Shown here piece after piece: positions 1 through 7,988 of a DNA stretch of 25,588 bases. The position numbers were made by a program, and so were the translations under genes. The number at the start of each line of letters is the position of its first letter. The stretch's first letter is position 1. The notes under the pieces are model-generated. The model saw only the letters and a list, made by a program, of their open reading frames with translations, ran no database searches and was not told the origin of the DNA. This DNA comes from JAICTV01 sp035634055 (lineage in GTDB: Bacteria > Planctomycetota > Phycisphaerae > Tepidisphaerales > Tepidisphaeraceae): contig DASQDR010000109.1 of assembly GCA_035634055.1 (NCBI GenBank), forward strand, positions 1 to 25,588. Direction: 5' to 3'.

Positions 1-14
1 TGCCTCGTCTTCCC

Positions 15-102
15 CTTCGTCGCTCCGTCGCTTCGTCGCTCCGTCCCGCTCTCAGTCCCTCAGTCCCTCACTTCGTGCCTTCGTGCCTTCGTGCCTTCGT
101 GC
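15..102. repeat. Tandem octamer tracts downstream of the beta-helix gene
   Basis: Three octamer families follow one another. Positions 15-46 hold CTTCGTCG, CTCCGTCG, CTTCGTCG and CTCCGTCC. Positions 54-69 hold AGTCCCTC twice. Positions 71-102 hold four perfect copies of CTTCGTGC. On the coding strand of the neighbouring minus gene these read as purine-rich GCACGAAG and GAGGGACT words, starting 16 bases after its stop codon. No complementary purine-rich arm is visible on the plus strand here; if one exists it lies before base 1. Confidence 0.9.
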
Positions 103-118
103 CTCGCTTCTCCCCCGC

Positions 119-3031
119 CTACACTTCCACCGCTCCCGCCGTCCATGACCCGCTGTTCGACCTCACCTTTCCGTTGCGGTCGGTGAAGACGCCGTTCCAG
201 ACGACGCCGGCATTGGACGCCTTGCCGCTGGTGGGGGCGAAGGTGGAGTTGTTGTAGCCGGTGTCCTCGAAGTGGTCTTTCTGCACCTGCCCGAAGGCTT
301 CCCATTCCTGCGGGGTGCGGTAGCCGTCCTGGTTGGACCAGTAGCTCCAGACGTAGTTGATGCCGCCCTCGGCGTACTTCTGGATCGTCGGCATCGGCCA
401 GACGTTGCCGGTGATGGTGCGGAAGCTGGACAGATCGCTGTCGGTGACCGCCACCGGGGCGCTGCCGGCGTTGCCGGTGACCAGGCTGGGGGCGAGGTAG
501 AGGTTGTTGACCAGGTCGATGCCGTTGACGTTGCCGCCGACGCGGAGGAAGTTGCCGCGCGAGCCGGTGTTCACGCCGGTGTTGTTGACGATGGCGACGT
601 CGACCACGCCGCGGCCGTAGTTGCCGTTGAAGCCCTGGAGCTCGATGGCCGCGTCGTTGGTGCGCTTGAAGATGTTGTTGCGCAGCATGAGGTGCTCGGT
701 GCCGTGCAGCACGAGCATGAGCGAGGCGTCGGTGGTGTTCCCCTCGAGCACCGCCCACTTCAGGCGCGCGCCCTTGTCGTTCACGCCGGTGCTCTCGCCG
801 AGCGGGCCGACGGAGGTGACGCCGTCCACGAAATTGTTCCCGACGGCGTAGAGGTAGCTCCCCTTGTGGATGTTGATCGTGCCGCGGTTGAGGTTATCGC
901 CGTACTGCGGGTCGTTGGGGTTGGCAAAGGTGTTGTGCGCCAGCAGCAGGCGGTCGGTGCCGGCCGAGCGGACGTCGTGGCCGTAGAGGGTGTTGGAGAC
1001 GTCGTTGCCGATCAGCGCGATGTCCTGCCCCTGCGACCAGACGAAGTATTCCTTCAAGCCCGAGCGCAGCGGCGCGTCGTTGTTGAGCACCAGCAGGCCC
1101 TTGGGGGCGGACTGCGCGTTGACGGCGTAGCCGACGTTGCGGAACTCGTTGTTCATGACGGTGTCGCCTACGCCGCCCGCGCCGACCGCCTGCACCACGC
1201 CGTCCTTCTCGCTGCCGGCGAAGGTGGAGTCGAAGACCAGGTTCTCGATCGTGCGCTGGCTGCCGCCGTTGCCGCCGAGGTAGATCATGTTCGAGTAATC
1301 GCGCGGGCCGGTGTACTTCAGCGTCGCCTTGCCGCCCCCGCCGCCATACGAGCCGATCACCACGTTGGTGTCGTAGATCCGCATGTCTTCCTTCACGTCG
1401 AAGGTGTCGCCGCTCTTGAAGAGGATCTCGACGTTGTCATTCAGCTTGCTGACCGCCTTGGCGAAGGTCTTGATCGGCCTGGACTCGCTCAGGCCGTCGT
1501 TGGAATCCGAGCCGTCGTTGCTGACGTAAACCTTCTTGCGGTTTTCATTTTGCACCGTGACGGTCGCGGTCGCGGTATCGGTCTTGCCCGACTCGTTGGT
1601 GAGCGTGAGCTTCACCGTGTAGGTGCCGGGCCGGGAGTAGAAGTGCGACGCGTTGAAGCCCGAGATGACGTTGTACTGCGACCCGCTGTCGCCGAAGTCC
1701 CAGACGTAGCGGGCGGTGAGGGGCGTGCCGTCGCCGAGCGAGGAGCTCATCGCGTTGACCGAGACCGACTGCCCGGCGTGGATGGTCTTGGAGCTGACGG
1801 CGGTGATGACGGCGTTGGGATTGGCGGCGGAGTTGTCGCGCGGCGAGATCCCGCCGGTGCCGGGCGCCGGCGCGGGCGCGGGCGTCGGCTTGCTCGGCGC
1901 TGGCTTGCTGGGCGCGGGCTTGCCGGGGGCCGGCGTCGTGCCGCTGCGGGTGACGTTGAGGGTGATGCTCTTGGCGGCGCCGGCGGTGCCGGTCGCGGCG
2001 CTCTTGCTGTAGGGGGTGGCCTTGATGGTGTGCGAGCCGGTCGGCACGCTCCACTTCACCAGGTTCCCGGCGATGTCCCCGCCGATCGCCCAGGGCGAGC
2101 CGCTCTCGGTGCGATAGTTGGCGTTGGAGTCCAGGCCGAACTTGATGCTGGCGGTCTTGCCGTTGCCGTTGGCGACGATCGTCAGGTTGGACGGCAGCTT
2201 GGCCAGGTCCAAGGTCTGGCCGCTGGTGAGGTTCTGGATCTTCTTGTCGGTGTCGGCGTTCCACAGTTCCAGGCCGCTGATCGCGGGCGCCGAGGCCGAC
2301 GGGGTGGGAGTGGGCTTCGGAGTGGGCTTGGGCGCGGGAGTGGGGGCGGGCGCGGGTTTGCTGCCGCCGCCGGTGCTGCCGCCGGAGGTGTTGGCGGCGC
2401 CGACCTCGCTGTTGCGGATGATGTCCGTGCCGCTGCCGCCGTCGAGCGAATCGGTGCCGCTGCCGCCGTCGATGGTGTCGTTGCCGTCCTCGCCGTTGAG
2501 CGCGTCGTTGCCGCCGTTGGCGACGATCGAGTCGTTGCCGGAGTCGGCCCAGACGGTGTCGTTGCCGTTGCCGGTGCTGATGGTGTCGTTGCCCGCGCGG
2601 CCGTCGACCCACGCCCCCTTGGTGACCGAGGTGGCGACCGAGATCTTGTCCGACCAGTCGCCGCCGTACAGCTTGATGGACTTGACGCTGCTGGTGGCGA
2701 CGGTCTTGGAGACGCCGTTCGCCTTGGCCACGAGGTTGGAGCCGGAGGTCGTGACGGTGAGCGTGTTTGTCTTGCCGTCGTCGCCGGAGATCTTCAGCAC
2801 GCCGTCGGTCAGCGTCACGGCCGCGAGCAGTTGGCGCTTCTCGAGCGGTTCCATCGGGAGCGCGGGCGCGGGCATGGGCGCGGGGGTCTGCGCGGGAATC
2901 GCGGCGGTCGGGGCGGAGTTGTCGGCGGACGGGCTCGCGAATTGCTCGTGAAGGCTGGTGAGGCTCCGCGCGGCGGCGGAGGCGAGGAGGCGCGTGGCGC
3001 GGATTCCACCAACAACTACATTTCGTGACAT
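119..3031 (-). CDS. Secreted modular protein: LEPR-XLL-like motif, RTX-type loops, PKD, right-handed beta-helix
   Basis: This 970-residue protein is probably exported to the cell surface. Residues 63-69 read LEKRQLL, like the LEPR-XLL element near the N-terminus of large planctomycete surface proteins. Residues 143-205 carry glycine/aspartate nonapeptide loops (AGNDT, GNGNDT, GGNDAL, GEDGNDT, GGSGTD) typical of calcium-binding RTX repeats. A Pro/Ala linker (225-250), an all-beta segment (251-363) and a second Pro/Lys linker (367-393) follow. A PKD domain covers about 408-493 (WDFGDSG, then YSRPGTYTV). From residue 500 (VYVSNDGSDSNDG) to near the C-terminus the sequence has the Asn-rich N-N turns of a parallel beta-helix, the fold of pectate lyases and alginate epimerases. 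The start at 3031 is preferred over 3115 because GGGAACGAG lies just upstream and the basic, hydrophobic leader begins there. Catalytic activity is not shown; the neighbouring uronate genes make a lyase or epimerase role plausible. Confidence 0.88.
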   Translation of the reverse strand: MSRNVVVGGIRATRLLASAAARSLTSLHEQFASPSADNSAPTAAIPAQTPAPMPAPALPMEPLEKRQLLAAVTLTDGVLKISGDDGKTNTLTVTTSGSNLVAKANGVSKTVATSSVKSIKLYGGDWSDKISVATSVTKGAWVDGRAGNDTISTGNGNDTVWADSGNDSIVANGGNDALNGEDGNDTIDGGSGTDSLDGGSGTDIIRNSEVGAANTSGGSTGGGSKPAPAPTPAPKPTPKPTPTPSASAPAISGLELWNADTDKKIQNLTSGQTLDLAKLPSNLTIVANGNGKTASIKFGLDSNANYRTESGSPWAIGGDIAGNLVKWSVPTGSHTIKATPYSKSAATGTAGAAKSITLNVTRSGTTPAPGKPAPSKPAPSKPTPAPAPAPGTGGISPRDNSAANPNAVITAVSSKTIHAGQSVSVNAMSSSLGDGTPLTARYVWDFGDSGSQYNVISGFNASHFYSRPGTYTVKLTLTNESGKTDTATATVTVQNENRKKVYVSNDGSDSNDGLSESRPIKTFAKAVSKLNDNVEILFKSGDTFDVKEDMRIYDTNVVIGSYGGGGGKATLKYTGPRDYSNMIYLGGNGGSQRTIENLVFDSTFAGSEKDGVVQAVGAGGVGDTVMNNEFRNVGYAVNAQSAPKGLLVLNNDAPLRSGLKEYFVWSQGQDIALIGNDVSNTLYGHDVRSAGTDRLLLAHNTFANPNDPQYGDNLNRGTINIHKGSYLYAVGNNFVDGVTSVGPLGESTGVNDKGARLKWAVLEGNTTDASLMLVLHGTEHLMLRNNIFKRTNDAAIELQGFNGNYGRGVVDVAIVNNTGVNTGSRGNFLRVGGNVNGIDLVNNLYLAPSLVTGNAGSAPVAVTDSDLSSFRTITGNVWPMPTIQKYAEGGINYVWSYWSNQDGYRTPQEWEAFGQVQKDHFEDTGYNNSTFAPTSGKASNAGVVWNGVFTDRNGKVRSNSGSWTAGAVEV

Positions 3032-3291
3032 CTCGTTCCCTAACTGTTCAGGCGACTGACGCGGAAAACGCCACAGAGGGACCGCGCGAACGAAGACCCG
3101 CGCGTTCAGGACCAAGCCCGATAGGCCCTGACACCTCCGACGTCGGTGCGGGAAACTAGGGGAACGCTGAGGTCGATCAACCCAAAAAGGGCCGCGAATC
3201 GACTTTAATTTTCGCCGGCCGCGGCCGCATCATCTCGCGAATTGCGGCGCAAATGCAGCGATGCGCTACGCTTGGGGGCCTCACGCGTGCA

Positions 3292-3306
3292 GCGCATTGA
3301 ATGCGC
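3292..3306. promoter_or_regulatory. Perfect 7-1-7 palindrome, possible operator
   Basis: The sequence GCGCATT G AATGCGC is a perfect inverted repeat with a one-base centre, about 260 bases upstream of the beta-helix gene start. Such symmetry suits a dimeric DNA-binding protein. No second copy was seen in the window, so function is only a guess. Confidence 0.25.
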
Positions 3307-3454
3307 AACATACGCGCAGTTGCAACGAAATGCCGCCGCCGCTGCGACTTCCCATCTTGCCTGAACTGCCTTCATTAAAATTCGTTATAGCCGCGCTCGC
3401 TCGCGCGAACGTTGTGGTTTGGTGATGCAAAGGATCGGGAGGAAGAACACGCCG

Positions 3455-3517
3455 GCGCAGAGGCGCAGAAGCGCACAGGCGCGCTCGATCATCGAGCGCG
3501 CCTCCGCGACCCTCTGC
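3455..3517. repeat. GCGCAGAR octamers leading into a 27-base perfect palindrome
   Basis: Positions 3455-3486 read as octamers GCGCAGAG, GCGCAGAA, GCGCACAG and GCGCGCTC. The last one runs into a perfect inverted repeat at 3477-3503, with 13-base arms AGGCGCGCTCGAT and ATCGAGCGCGCCT around a single C. An outer pair GCAGAGG (3457-3463) and CCTCTGC (3511-3517) extends the fold. It lies 49 bases beyond the stop of the DUF4861-like gene. No T-run follows on either strand, so it is not a standard intrinsic terminator. Confidence 0.85.
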
Positions 3518-3565
3518 AATCCCATTCTTCGCGAAGACGTAAGCGCAGGAGCAACGAGCGGAACG

Positions 3566-4861
3566 CTACCGCTTCTCCGCCTCTTGCGCGATGGTCACCT
3601 TGATCGGGTTGTCGCGCTGGGCGGCCCAGCGTTGGCAGGCCTGCTCAAGGTCGGACGGGGTGCTGATCTCGCCGTCGCCGTTCCAGATCATGGTCAGGCG
3701 GTTGGTCGCCGTCAGCGCGCCGTCGGCGCCCTTGCTGGCCTTGAGGACGTACGCGCGCCCGCCGTCGCCGAAGCCGGGCTTGGCCTTCTTCGGGTCGTCC
3801 AGCTCCACCACGCGCTCGAAGCCACCCTTGGGGAAGACGGCGGAAATCGCGACGGACGTGTAGCCGGACTCCGGCTGGTTGGAGTCGCCGGCGCTGATGG
3901 CGTAACCGGGATCGGCCTTCTCCGTCCACTTGCCGTTGGGCAAATCGCGGATGCCGATGCCGATCTGCAACCCGTCGAGGTTCTCCCCCTCGACGCGCAC
4001 TTCATCGCGAACGGTGCGGTCGTCGGCCACCAGCGTGAGCAGGCGCGTGAGGGTGACGTTGCGCCCGCCGCCGACCTGGATCGGCGCGGTGCAGCGGACG
4101 AGCGTCTCGACCGGCCCGGTGTAGATGCACTCGACCTGGCTGGTGGGGATCTGCGGCCGGCCGGACTGCTCGCCGGCGGCGAAGACGTACGCGCCGCCGA
4201 TCGCGGGGCCGTGGCCGACCTTGAGGATGTCGACGCCCCAGAAGGCGAGCTTGTGGTACGAGTCGTGCCCGTGCTCGTACGCCTCGACGAGGCGCAGCCC
4301 GCGCCCTTCGCGGGTCTTGCCGAAGGCGTCCATGCCGAAGCCCATGGTGTTGGCGCCGGGGCCGGTCTCCATGCGGTAGGCGATCAGGTTGTTCTCGAAC
4401 GAGCGGTAGGCGTAGCGGTCGTCCCAGGCGGTCTTCGGCGGGAAGCCGGGCATGTTCAGCCGCTGCGGCGCGGTGTAGACGTACAGCTGCTTCTTCTCCT
4501 TCGCCTTCAGCGGCAGCGCGAAGATGAGCGTTCGGTTGCTCACCTGGTGCGCGACGAAGTGCTCATTGGCGCGGTCGCGGCGGGGCTGGGTGGTGGCGTT
4601 GTTGCGCGGGTTGTTCGGGTCGACCACGCAGACCTGCCCGACCCGCGCCTCCGGCAGCGTGCGGCGCAGCTCGGCCATCGGGATGTGCACCAGCGCCGCC
4701 TCGACCGGCACGTCCGCCGGGTTCTCCACCGTCACCGCCACGCGCTGCGTGACGGGGCCGAAGTCTTTCAACTCGAACCAGGCGTCGGCCGCGCGGGCGG
4801 GGCGGGCGGCAACCACGAGGACGGTGAGGGCGACCGTCAGCAGCACGAGTGTCTGGCGCAT
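3566..4861 (-). CDS. DUF4861-like secreted protein of the uronate operon
   Basis: This 431-residue protein has a clear signal peptide (residues 1-24, cleavage after ARPARA). The rest is mostly beta and resembles DUF4861, a family without a settled function that recurs beside pectin and other uronate-polysaccharide degradation genes. Matching stretches include RSFENNLIAYRMETGP (153-168), the GMDAFGK segment (176-182) and HDSYHKLAFWGVDILKVGHG (199-218), followed by an IGG. It is the last gene of the kduI-kduD-exuT operon and starts 26 bases after the transporter's stop. GGGAG lies about ten bases before the ATG. A role as accessory enzyme or lyase-like protein acting on uronate oligosaccharides is inferred from neighbours and family; I cannot point to catalytic residues. 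Confidence 0.82.
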   Translation of the reverse strand: MRQTLVLLTVALTVLVVAARPARAADAWFELKDFGPVTQRVAVTVENPADVPVEAALVHIPMAELRRTLPEARVGQVCVVDPNNPRNNATTQPRRDRANEHFVAHQVSNRTLIFALPLKAKEKKQLYVYTAPQRLNMPGFPPKTAWDDRYAYRSFENNLIAYRMETGPGANTMGFGMDAFGKTREGRGLRLVEAYEHGHDSYHKLAFWGVDILKVGHGPAIGGAYVFAAGEQSGRPQIPTSQVECIYTGPVETLVRCTAPIQVGGGRNVTLTRLLTLVADDRTVRDEVRVEGENLDGLQIGIGIRDLPNGKWTEKADPGYAISAGDSNQPESGYTSVAISAVFPKGGFERVVELDDPKKAKPGFGDGGRAYVLKASKGADGALTATNRLTMIWNGDGEISTPSDLEQACQRWAAQRDNPIKVTIAQEAEKR

Positions 4862-4887
4862 GGCAGGAATTCTCCCTTGGCGAGCGG

Positions 4888-6288
4888 TTACTGAACGGGG
4901 AACGCGCCGCGCGGGTCTTGCGGCTCGTCGAGCACGTTGGCCGGCTCCAGCCGGGGGACCAGCAGGTGGATGACGAGCAGGGCCAGCAGGTACGCCGAGC
5001 CGGCGATGGCGAAGACGATCACGTAGCTGCCGAACATGTCGCGCAGCCGCCCGGCCCCCATGTTGAGGAAGAACCCGCCCATCGCGCCGCAGAAGCCGCC
5101 GATGCCGACGACCGAGCCGACGGCCTTGCGCGGGAACATGTCGCTGGTCAGGGTAAACAGGTTGGCGCTGAACCCCTGGTGAGCGGCGGCGGCGATGCCG
5201 ACGAGCCAGACTGCGACCCACTGGTTGTCCACGATCGGCGCCATCACCACCGGCACGATGCAGACCGCGCAGACCAGCATCGCGGTCTTGCGCGCGGCGT
5301 TGGTCGTCCATCCCTTGCTGAGCAGGAACGAGCTCAGCCACCCGCCGCCGACCGAGCCGACGTCGGCCAGCAGGTAGACGGTGATCATCGGCAGGCCGAT
5401 GCTCTTCAGGTCCACGCCGAAGCGGTCGTTCAGCACCACCGGGAACCAGAAGAGGTAGAACCACCAGATCGAGTCGGTCATGAACTTGCCGATAGCGAAG
5501 GCCCAGGTCTGGCGGAACTGGATCAGCCGCGCCCAGGGGATCTTCACCGCCGGGTCGGGCGGGTCGCTCTGGATGTAGGCCAGCTCGCTGCGCGTGAGCC
5601 GCGGCTGCTCGGTCGGGCGGCGGTAAAAAGGGACCCACAGCGCCACCCACACCAGCCCGGCCAGCCCCGTGATGATGAACGCCGACTGCCAGCCGAACTT
5701 GATCGCCAGGATCGGCACCACCGCCGGCGCGATGATGGCGCCGACGTTGGAGCCGGCGTTGAAGATGCCGGTCGCGGTGGCGCGCTCCTTGCGGGGGAAC
5801 CACTCGGCGGTGGTCTTGATCGCGGCGGGGAAGTTTCCCGCCTCGCCGATCCCCAGCGCGAACCGGGCGGCCATGAAACTGTAGGTCCCGCGCGCCATCG
5901 CGTGGGCGGCGGCGGCGAGCGACCAGACGATCAGGCAGATCGTGTACCCCCAGCGGGTGCCCACCTTGTCGATGAACCACCCGACGAAGAGGAACCCGAT
6001 GGCGTACGCCAGCGTGAAGGCCGCGTTGATGTCGCCGAACTGCGTCGCCGACCAGCCGAACTCGCGGCGCAGGTCAGGCCCGAGCACGCCGAAGACCGCC
6101 CGGTCCACGTAGTTGATCGTCGTCGCCAGGAACAGCAGCGCGCAGATCAGCCAGCGATAGCTCGCGTACCACGGCGGCGACTGCGCGTCGGCCGCGTAAT
6201 CGATTGGCTGAACGGGTTGCGGCGCCGCGGCCGGGTCCGATGTTGTCGTCGTCGTCGTCTCAGCGGGCAAGCCAACCTCCATCGACAT
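4888..6288 (-). CDS. exuT: MFS hexuronate transporter (ExuT-like, anion:cation symporter family)
   Basis: This 466-residue inner-membrane protein has about twelve membrane segments and imports an organic anion with protons. Hallmarks of the ExuT-type group are INYVDRAVFGVLGPDLRREF (58-77), FVGWFIDKVGTRWGY (101-115, the MFS motif A loop) and GIGEAGNFPAAIKTTAEWFP (146-165) followed by KERATATGIFNAGSNVGA. The N-terminus carries a soluble tail of about 40 residues rich in Thr and Pro before the first membrane segment, longer than in E. coli ExuT. Its start overlaps the kduD 3' end by 29 bases in another frame; an ATG six bases downstream (6282) is an equal alternative. Sitting with kduI and kduD, galacturonate, glucuronate or unsaturated uronate is the likely cargo. 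The exact substrate is not deducible. Confidence 0.85.
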   Translation of the reverse strand: MSMEVGLPAETTTTTTSDPAAAPQPVQPIDYAADAQSPPWYASYRWLICALLFLATTINYVDRAVFGVLGPDLRREFGWSATQFGDINAAFTLAYAIGFLFVGWFIDKVGTRWGYTICLIVWSLAAAAHAMARGTYSFMAARFALGIGEAGNFPAAIKTTAEWFPRKERATATGIFNAGSNVGAIIAPAVVPILAIKFGWQSAFIITGLAGLVWVALWVPFYRRPTEQPRLTRSELAYIQSDPPDPAVKIPWARLIQFRQTWAFAIGKFMTDSIWWFYLFWFPVVLNDRFGVDLKSIGLPMITVYLLADVGSVGGGWLSSFLLSKGWTTNAARKTAMLVCAVCIVPVVMAPIVDNQWVAVWLVGIAAAAHQGFSANLFTLTSDMFPRKAVGSVVGIGGFCGAMGGFFLNMGAGRLRDMFGSYVIVFAIAGSAYLLALLVIHLLVPRLEPANVLDEPQDPRGAFPVQ

Positions 6289-7033
6289 TGAGAATTGCGC
6301 CGTTCAGGTAATCCGCGTCGCGCGACGCGAGGAAGAGGCAGGTGCCCGAGATGTCGTCGGGCTGGCCCCAGCCGCCCTGCGGGATGCGGCCGAGGATGGC
6401 GGCATTGCGGGTCGCGTCCTCGCGCAGGGGGCGGGTGTTTTCGGTGGCGATGTAGCCGGGGGCGATCGCGTTGACGTTGATTCGCTCCTTGGCCCACTCG
6501 TTTGCCAGCGCCTTGGTGACGCCGGCGATGCCGTGCTTCGACGCAGCGTACGCCGGGACCAGGATCCCGCCCTGGAAGCTGAGCAGCGACGCGATGTTGA
6601 CGATGCGCAGCCGATCCTCCGCCCCCGCGCGATCGCGCCCGCCGCCCTTGAGCCACCAGCGGGCGACGCCCTGGGTGAGGAAGAACGGGCTGGTCAGGTT
6701 CACGCGGATCACGTCGTCCCAGTCCTGCTGCGAGAACTCGACCGCCGGGGCGCGGCGGATGATGCCGGCGTTATTAACCAGCACGTCGATGCGGCCGAAG
6801 CGGCCGACCACGTCCGCCACCAGCGCGTCCAGCTCCGCCGGCGACGCGTTGCCCAGGTCCGCCGCCATCGCGTGGTACCGCTCGCCCGCCTCGGCCCGGA
6901 TGTCGTCCTGGCTGGAGCGCGCCACGCCGACCACCTGCGCCCCCTCGCGCGCGAAGGCGACGGCGATGCTCCCGCCGATCCCCCGGCTCGCTCCGGTCAC
7001 CACGGCCACTTTGCCTTCGAATCGTTTACTCAT
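6260..7033 (-). CDS. kduD: 2-dehydro-3-deoxy-D-gluconate 5-dehydrogenase (SDR family)
   Basis: This cytosolic NAD(P)-dependent enzyme interconverts 2,5-diketo-3-deoxygluconate and 2-keto-3-deoxygluconate, the step after KduI in uronate breakdown. The 257-residue protein is a classical short-chain dehydrogenase: cofactor motif TGASRGIG (13-20), NNAG (87-90), catalytic S149, Y162 and K166 (YAASK), and a C-terminal NGAILNVDGGWLAR. E. coli KduD has 253 residues. A small Gly/Arg/Asp insertion (KGGGRDRAGAED, 129-140) sits before the serine strand. The ATG at 7033 is preferred because upstream codons translate an intergenic repeat rather than protein. No good Shine-Dalgarno sequence precedes it, since the repeat ends two bases short of the ATG. 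The specific KduD assignment over other SDRs rests on sequence pattern plus adjacency to kduI. Confidence 0.88.
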   Translation of the reverse strand: MSKRFEGKVAVVTGASRGIGGSIAVAFAREGAQVVGVARSSQDDIRAEAGERYHAMAADLGNASPAELDALVADVVGRFGRIDVLVNNAGIIRRAPAVEFSQQDWDDVIRVNLTSPFFLTQGVARWWLKGGGRDRAGAEDRLRIVNIASLLSFQGGILVPAYAASKHGIAGVTKALANEWAKERINVNAIAPGYIATENTRPLREDATRNAAILGRIPQGGWGQPDDISGTCLFLASRDADYLNGAILNVDGGWLAR

Positions 7034-7037
7034 TTTC

Positions 7038-7135
7038 GTGGCATGGGCGCCTCGCCCATGTATCCGCGGCGGCACGGCCGCTCGTGTCGTCCTGCCGCTG
7101 CGCGGCGAGCTGCATGGGCGGGGCGCCCATGGCAC
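7038..7135. repeat. Two-arm inverted repeat between kduI and kduD
   Basis: Two 23-base arms, GTGGCATGGGCGCCTCGCCC plus ATG (7038-7060) and CATGGGCGGGGCGCCCATGG plus CAC (7113-7135), are inverted copies differing at two positions. Each arm is itself a small hairpin (CATGGGCG and CGCCCATG). The 52-base middle is GC-rich and contains CACG AGCGGC CGTG on the minus strand. The unit fills nearly all of the kduI-kduD gap. It looks like a short interspersed, REP-like element; I saw no second copy in this window. Confidence 0.8.
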
Positions 7136-7145
7136 GTAAGAAGGT

Positions 7146-7988
7146 CTACCTCAACTCCGCCGCCGGCGCGGCGTCCATGTCGTTGAAGACCTGGTTTTCG
7201 CCGGCCATGGCCCAGATGAACTTGTACGCCGCCGTCCCGCAGCCGCAGTGGATCGACCACGCCGGCGACAGCACCGCCTGCTCGTTGTGGACGAAGACGT
7301 GCCGCGTCGCCTGCGGGGTGCCGAGGAAGTGGGAGACGATGTGCCCCTCGGCCACGTCGAAGTAAAAGTAGATCTCCGTCCGCCGGCTGTGCGTGTGCGG
7401 CGGCATGGTGTTCCAGACGGATCCTTCGTTCAGCGCCGTGAAGCCCATCACGAGCTGCGCGCTCTTGATCCCGCCGGGGTGGATGTACTGGTAAATGGTG
7501 CGCTGGTTGGCGGTCGCCTGCGAGCCGAGCTTGACCGGGTTGGCCTCTTCCCGCCGGACCAGCGTGGTGGGGAACGACTGGTGCGCCGGGCAGCTCAGCA
7601 GGAAGAACTTGGCCGGGTTGGCCTTGTCGGCGGACTCGAACGTGACGGCCTTGGCCCCCATGCCGACGTACAAGCCGTCGAGGTTCGCCATCTCGTGCGC
7701 CTTGCCATCCACGCGCACCGTGCCGCGGCCGGCGCCGATATTGATCACGCCCAGCTCGCGGCGGGCGAGGAAAAAGTCCGCGCCGGTCTCGGGATCGTTC
7801 TCCAGCGTGACCGCCGCGCCCGTCGGCCGCACGCCCGCCAGCGCCATGCGGTCCAGGTCCGTGAAGGTCCAGTCGATCTGCTCGTTGGAGACGACGTTGT
7901 CGATCAGGAACGTGCTGCGGAGCAGTTCCGAGCCCATCGTGTCCAGCTCGCGGGCGGTGGGGGAGGTCATCGGCTTGAAGGGCGTCAC
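7146..7988 (-). CDS. kduI: 5-dehydro-4-deoxy-D-glucuronate isomerase (KduI)
   Basis: This cytosolic zinc enzyme isomerises 5-keto-4-deoxyuronate, the product formed from unsaturated uronates after polysaccharide lyase action, into 2,5-diketo-3-deoxygluconate. The 280-residue length fits the family (278 in E. coli). Strong family segments are FFLARRELGVINIG (72-85), LYVGMGAK (106-113), NTMPPHTHSRRTEIYFYF (193-210), HNEQAVLSPAWSIH (234-247) and IWAMAGENQVFNDMD (258-272). Metal ligands expected by comparison with E. coli are H198, H200, E205 and H247, all present. The start is GTG at 7988, with GGAG ten bases upstream; ATG at 7970 is an alternative. It is the first gene of the minus-strand uronate operon and is transcribed divergently from the alpha/alpha-toroid candidate. 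Confidence 0.96.
   Translation of the reverse strand: MTPFKPMTSPTARELDTMGSELLRSTFLIDNVVSNEQIDWTFTDLDRMALAGVRPTGAAVTLENDPETGADFFLARRELGVINIGAGRGTVRVDGKAHEMANLDGLYVGMGAKAVTFESADKANPAKFFLLSCPAHQSFPTTLVRREEANPVKLGSQATANQRTIYQYIHPGGIKSAQLVMGFTALNEGSVWNTMPPHTHSRRTEIYFYFDVAEGHIVSHFLGTPQATRHVFVHNEQAVLSPAWSIHCGCGTAAYKFIWAMAGENQVFNDMDAAPAAELR

Larger units (their letters stand above)
3032..3565. other. Non-coding gap upstream of the beta-helix gene
   Basis: These 534 bases separate two minus-strand genes and have no convincing reading frame. They hold the upstream region of the beta-helix gene and the 3' region of the DUF4861-like gene. Visible structure: an imperfect fold-back around 3174-3207 (GTCGAT and ATCGAC arms with CCC, AAAAA, GGG inside), a 15-base palindrome at 3292-3306, and an octamer/palindrome element at 3455-3517. 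An AT-rich patch near 3372-3390 (TATAAC on the minus strand) could be a promoter -10, but no matching -35 is clear. Confidence 0.6.

Noticed and set aside
15..102. CRISPR-like array
   Set aside because: Units are 8 bases and contiguous, with no unique spacers and no cas genes.
60..758. A minus-strand frame ending in a KARRHE-type tail
   Set aside because: It is out of frame inside the beta-helix gene and its tail is translated octamer repeat. Such tails cause false gene calls.
272..3028. A 918-codon open frame on the plus strand
   Set aside because: It is antisense to the beta-helix gene; its product is a Val/Asp/Gly/Arg-rich sequence without domains, as expected from high-GC third-position bias.
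3477..3503. Palindrome as an intrinsic terminator
   Set aside because: Neither strand has a T-run after the stem; it is reported as a repeat element instead.
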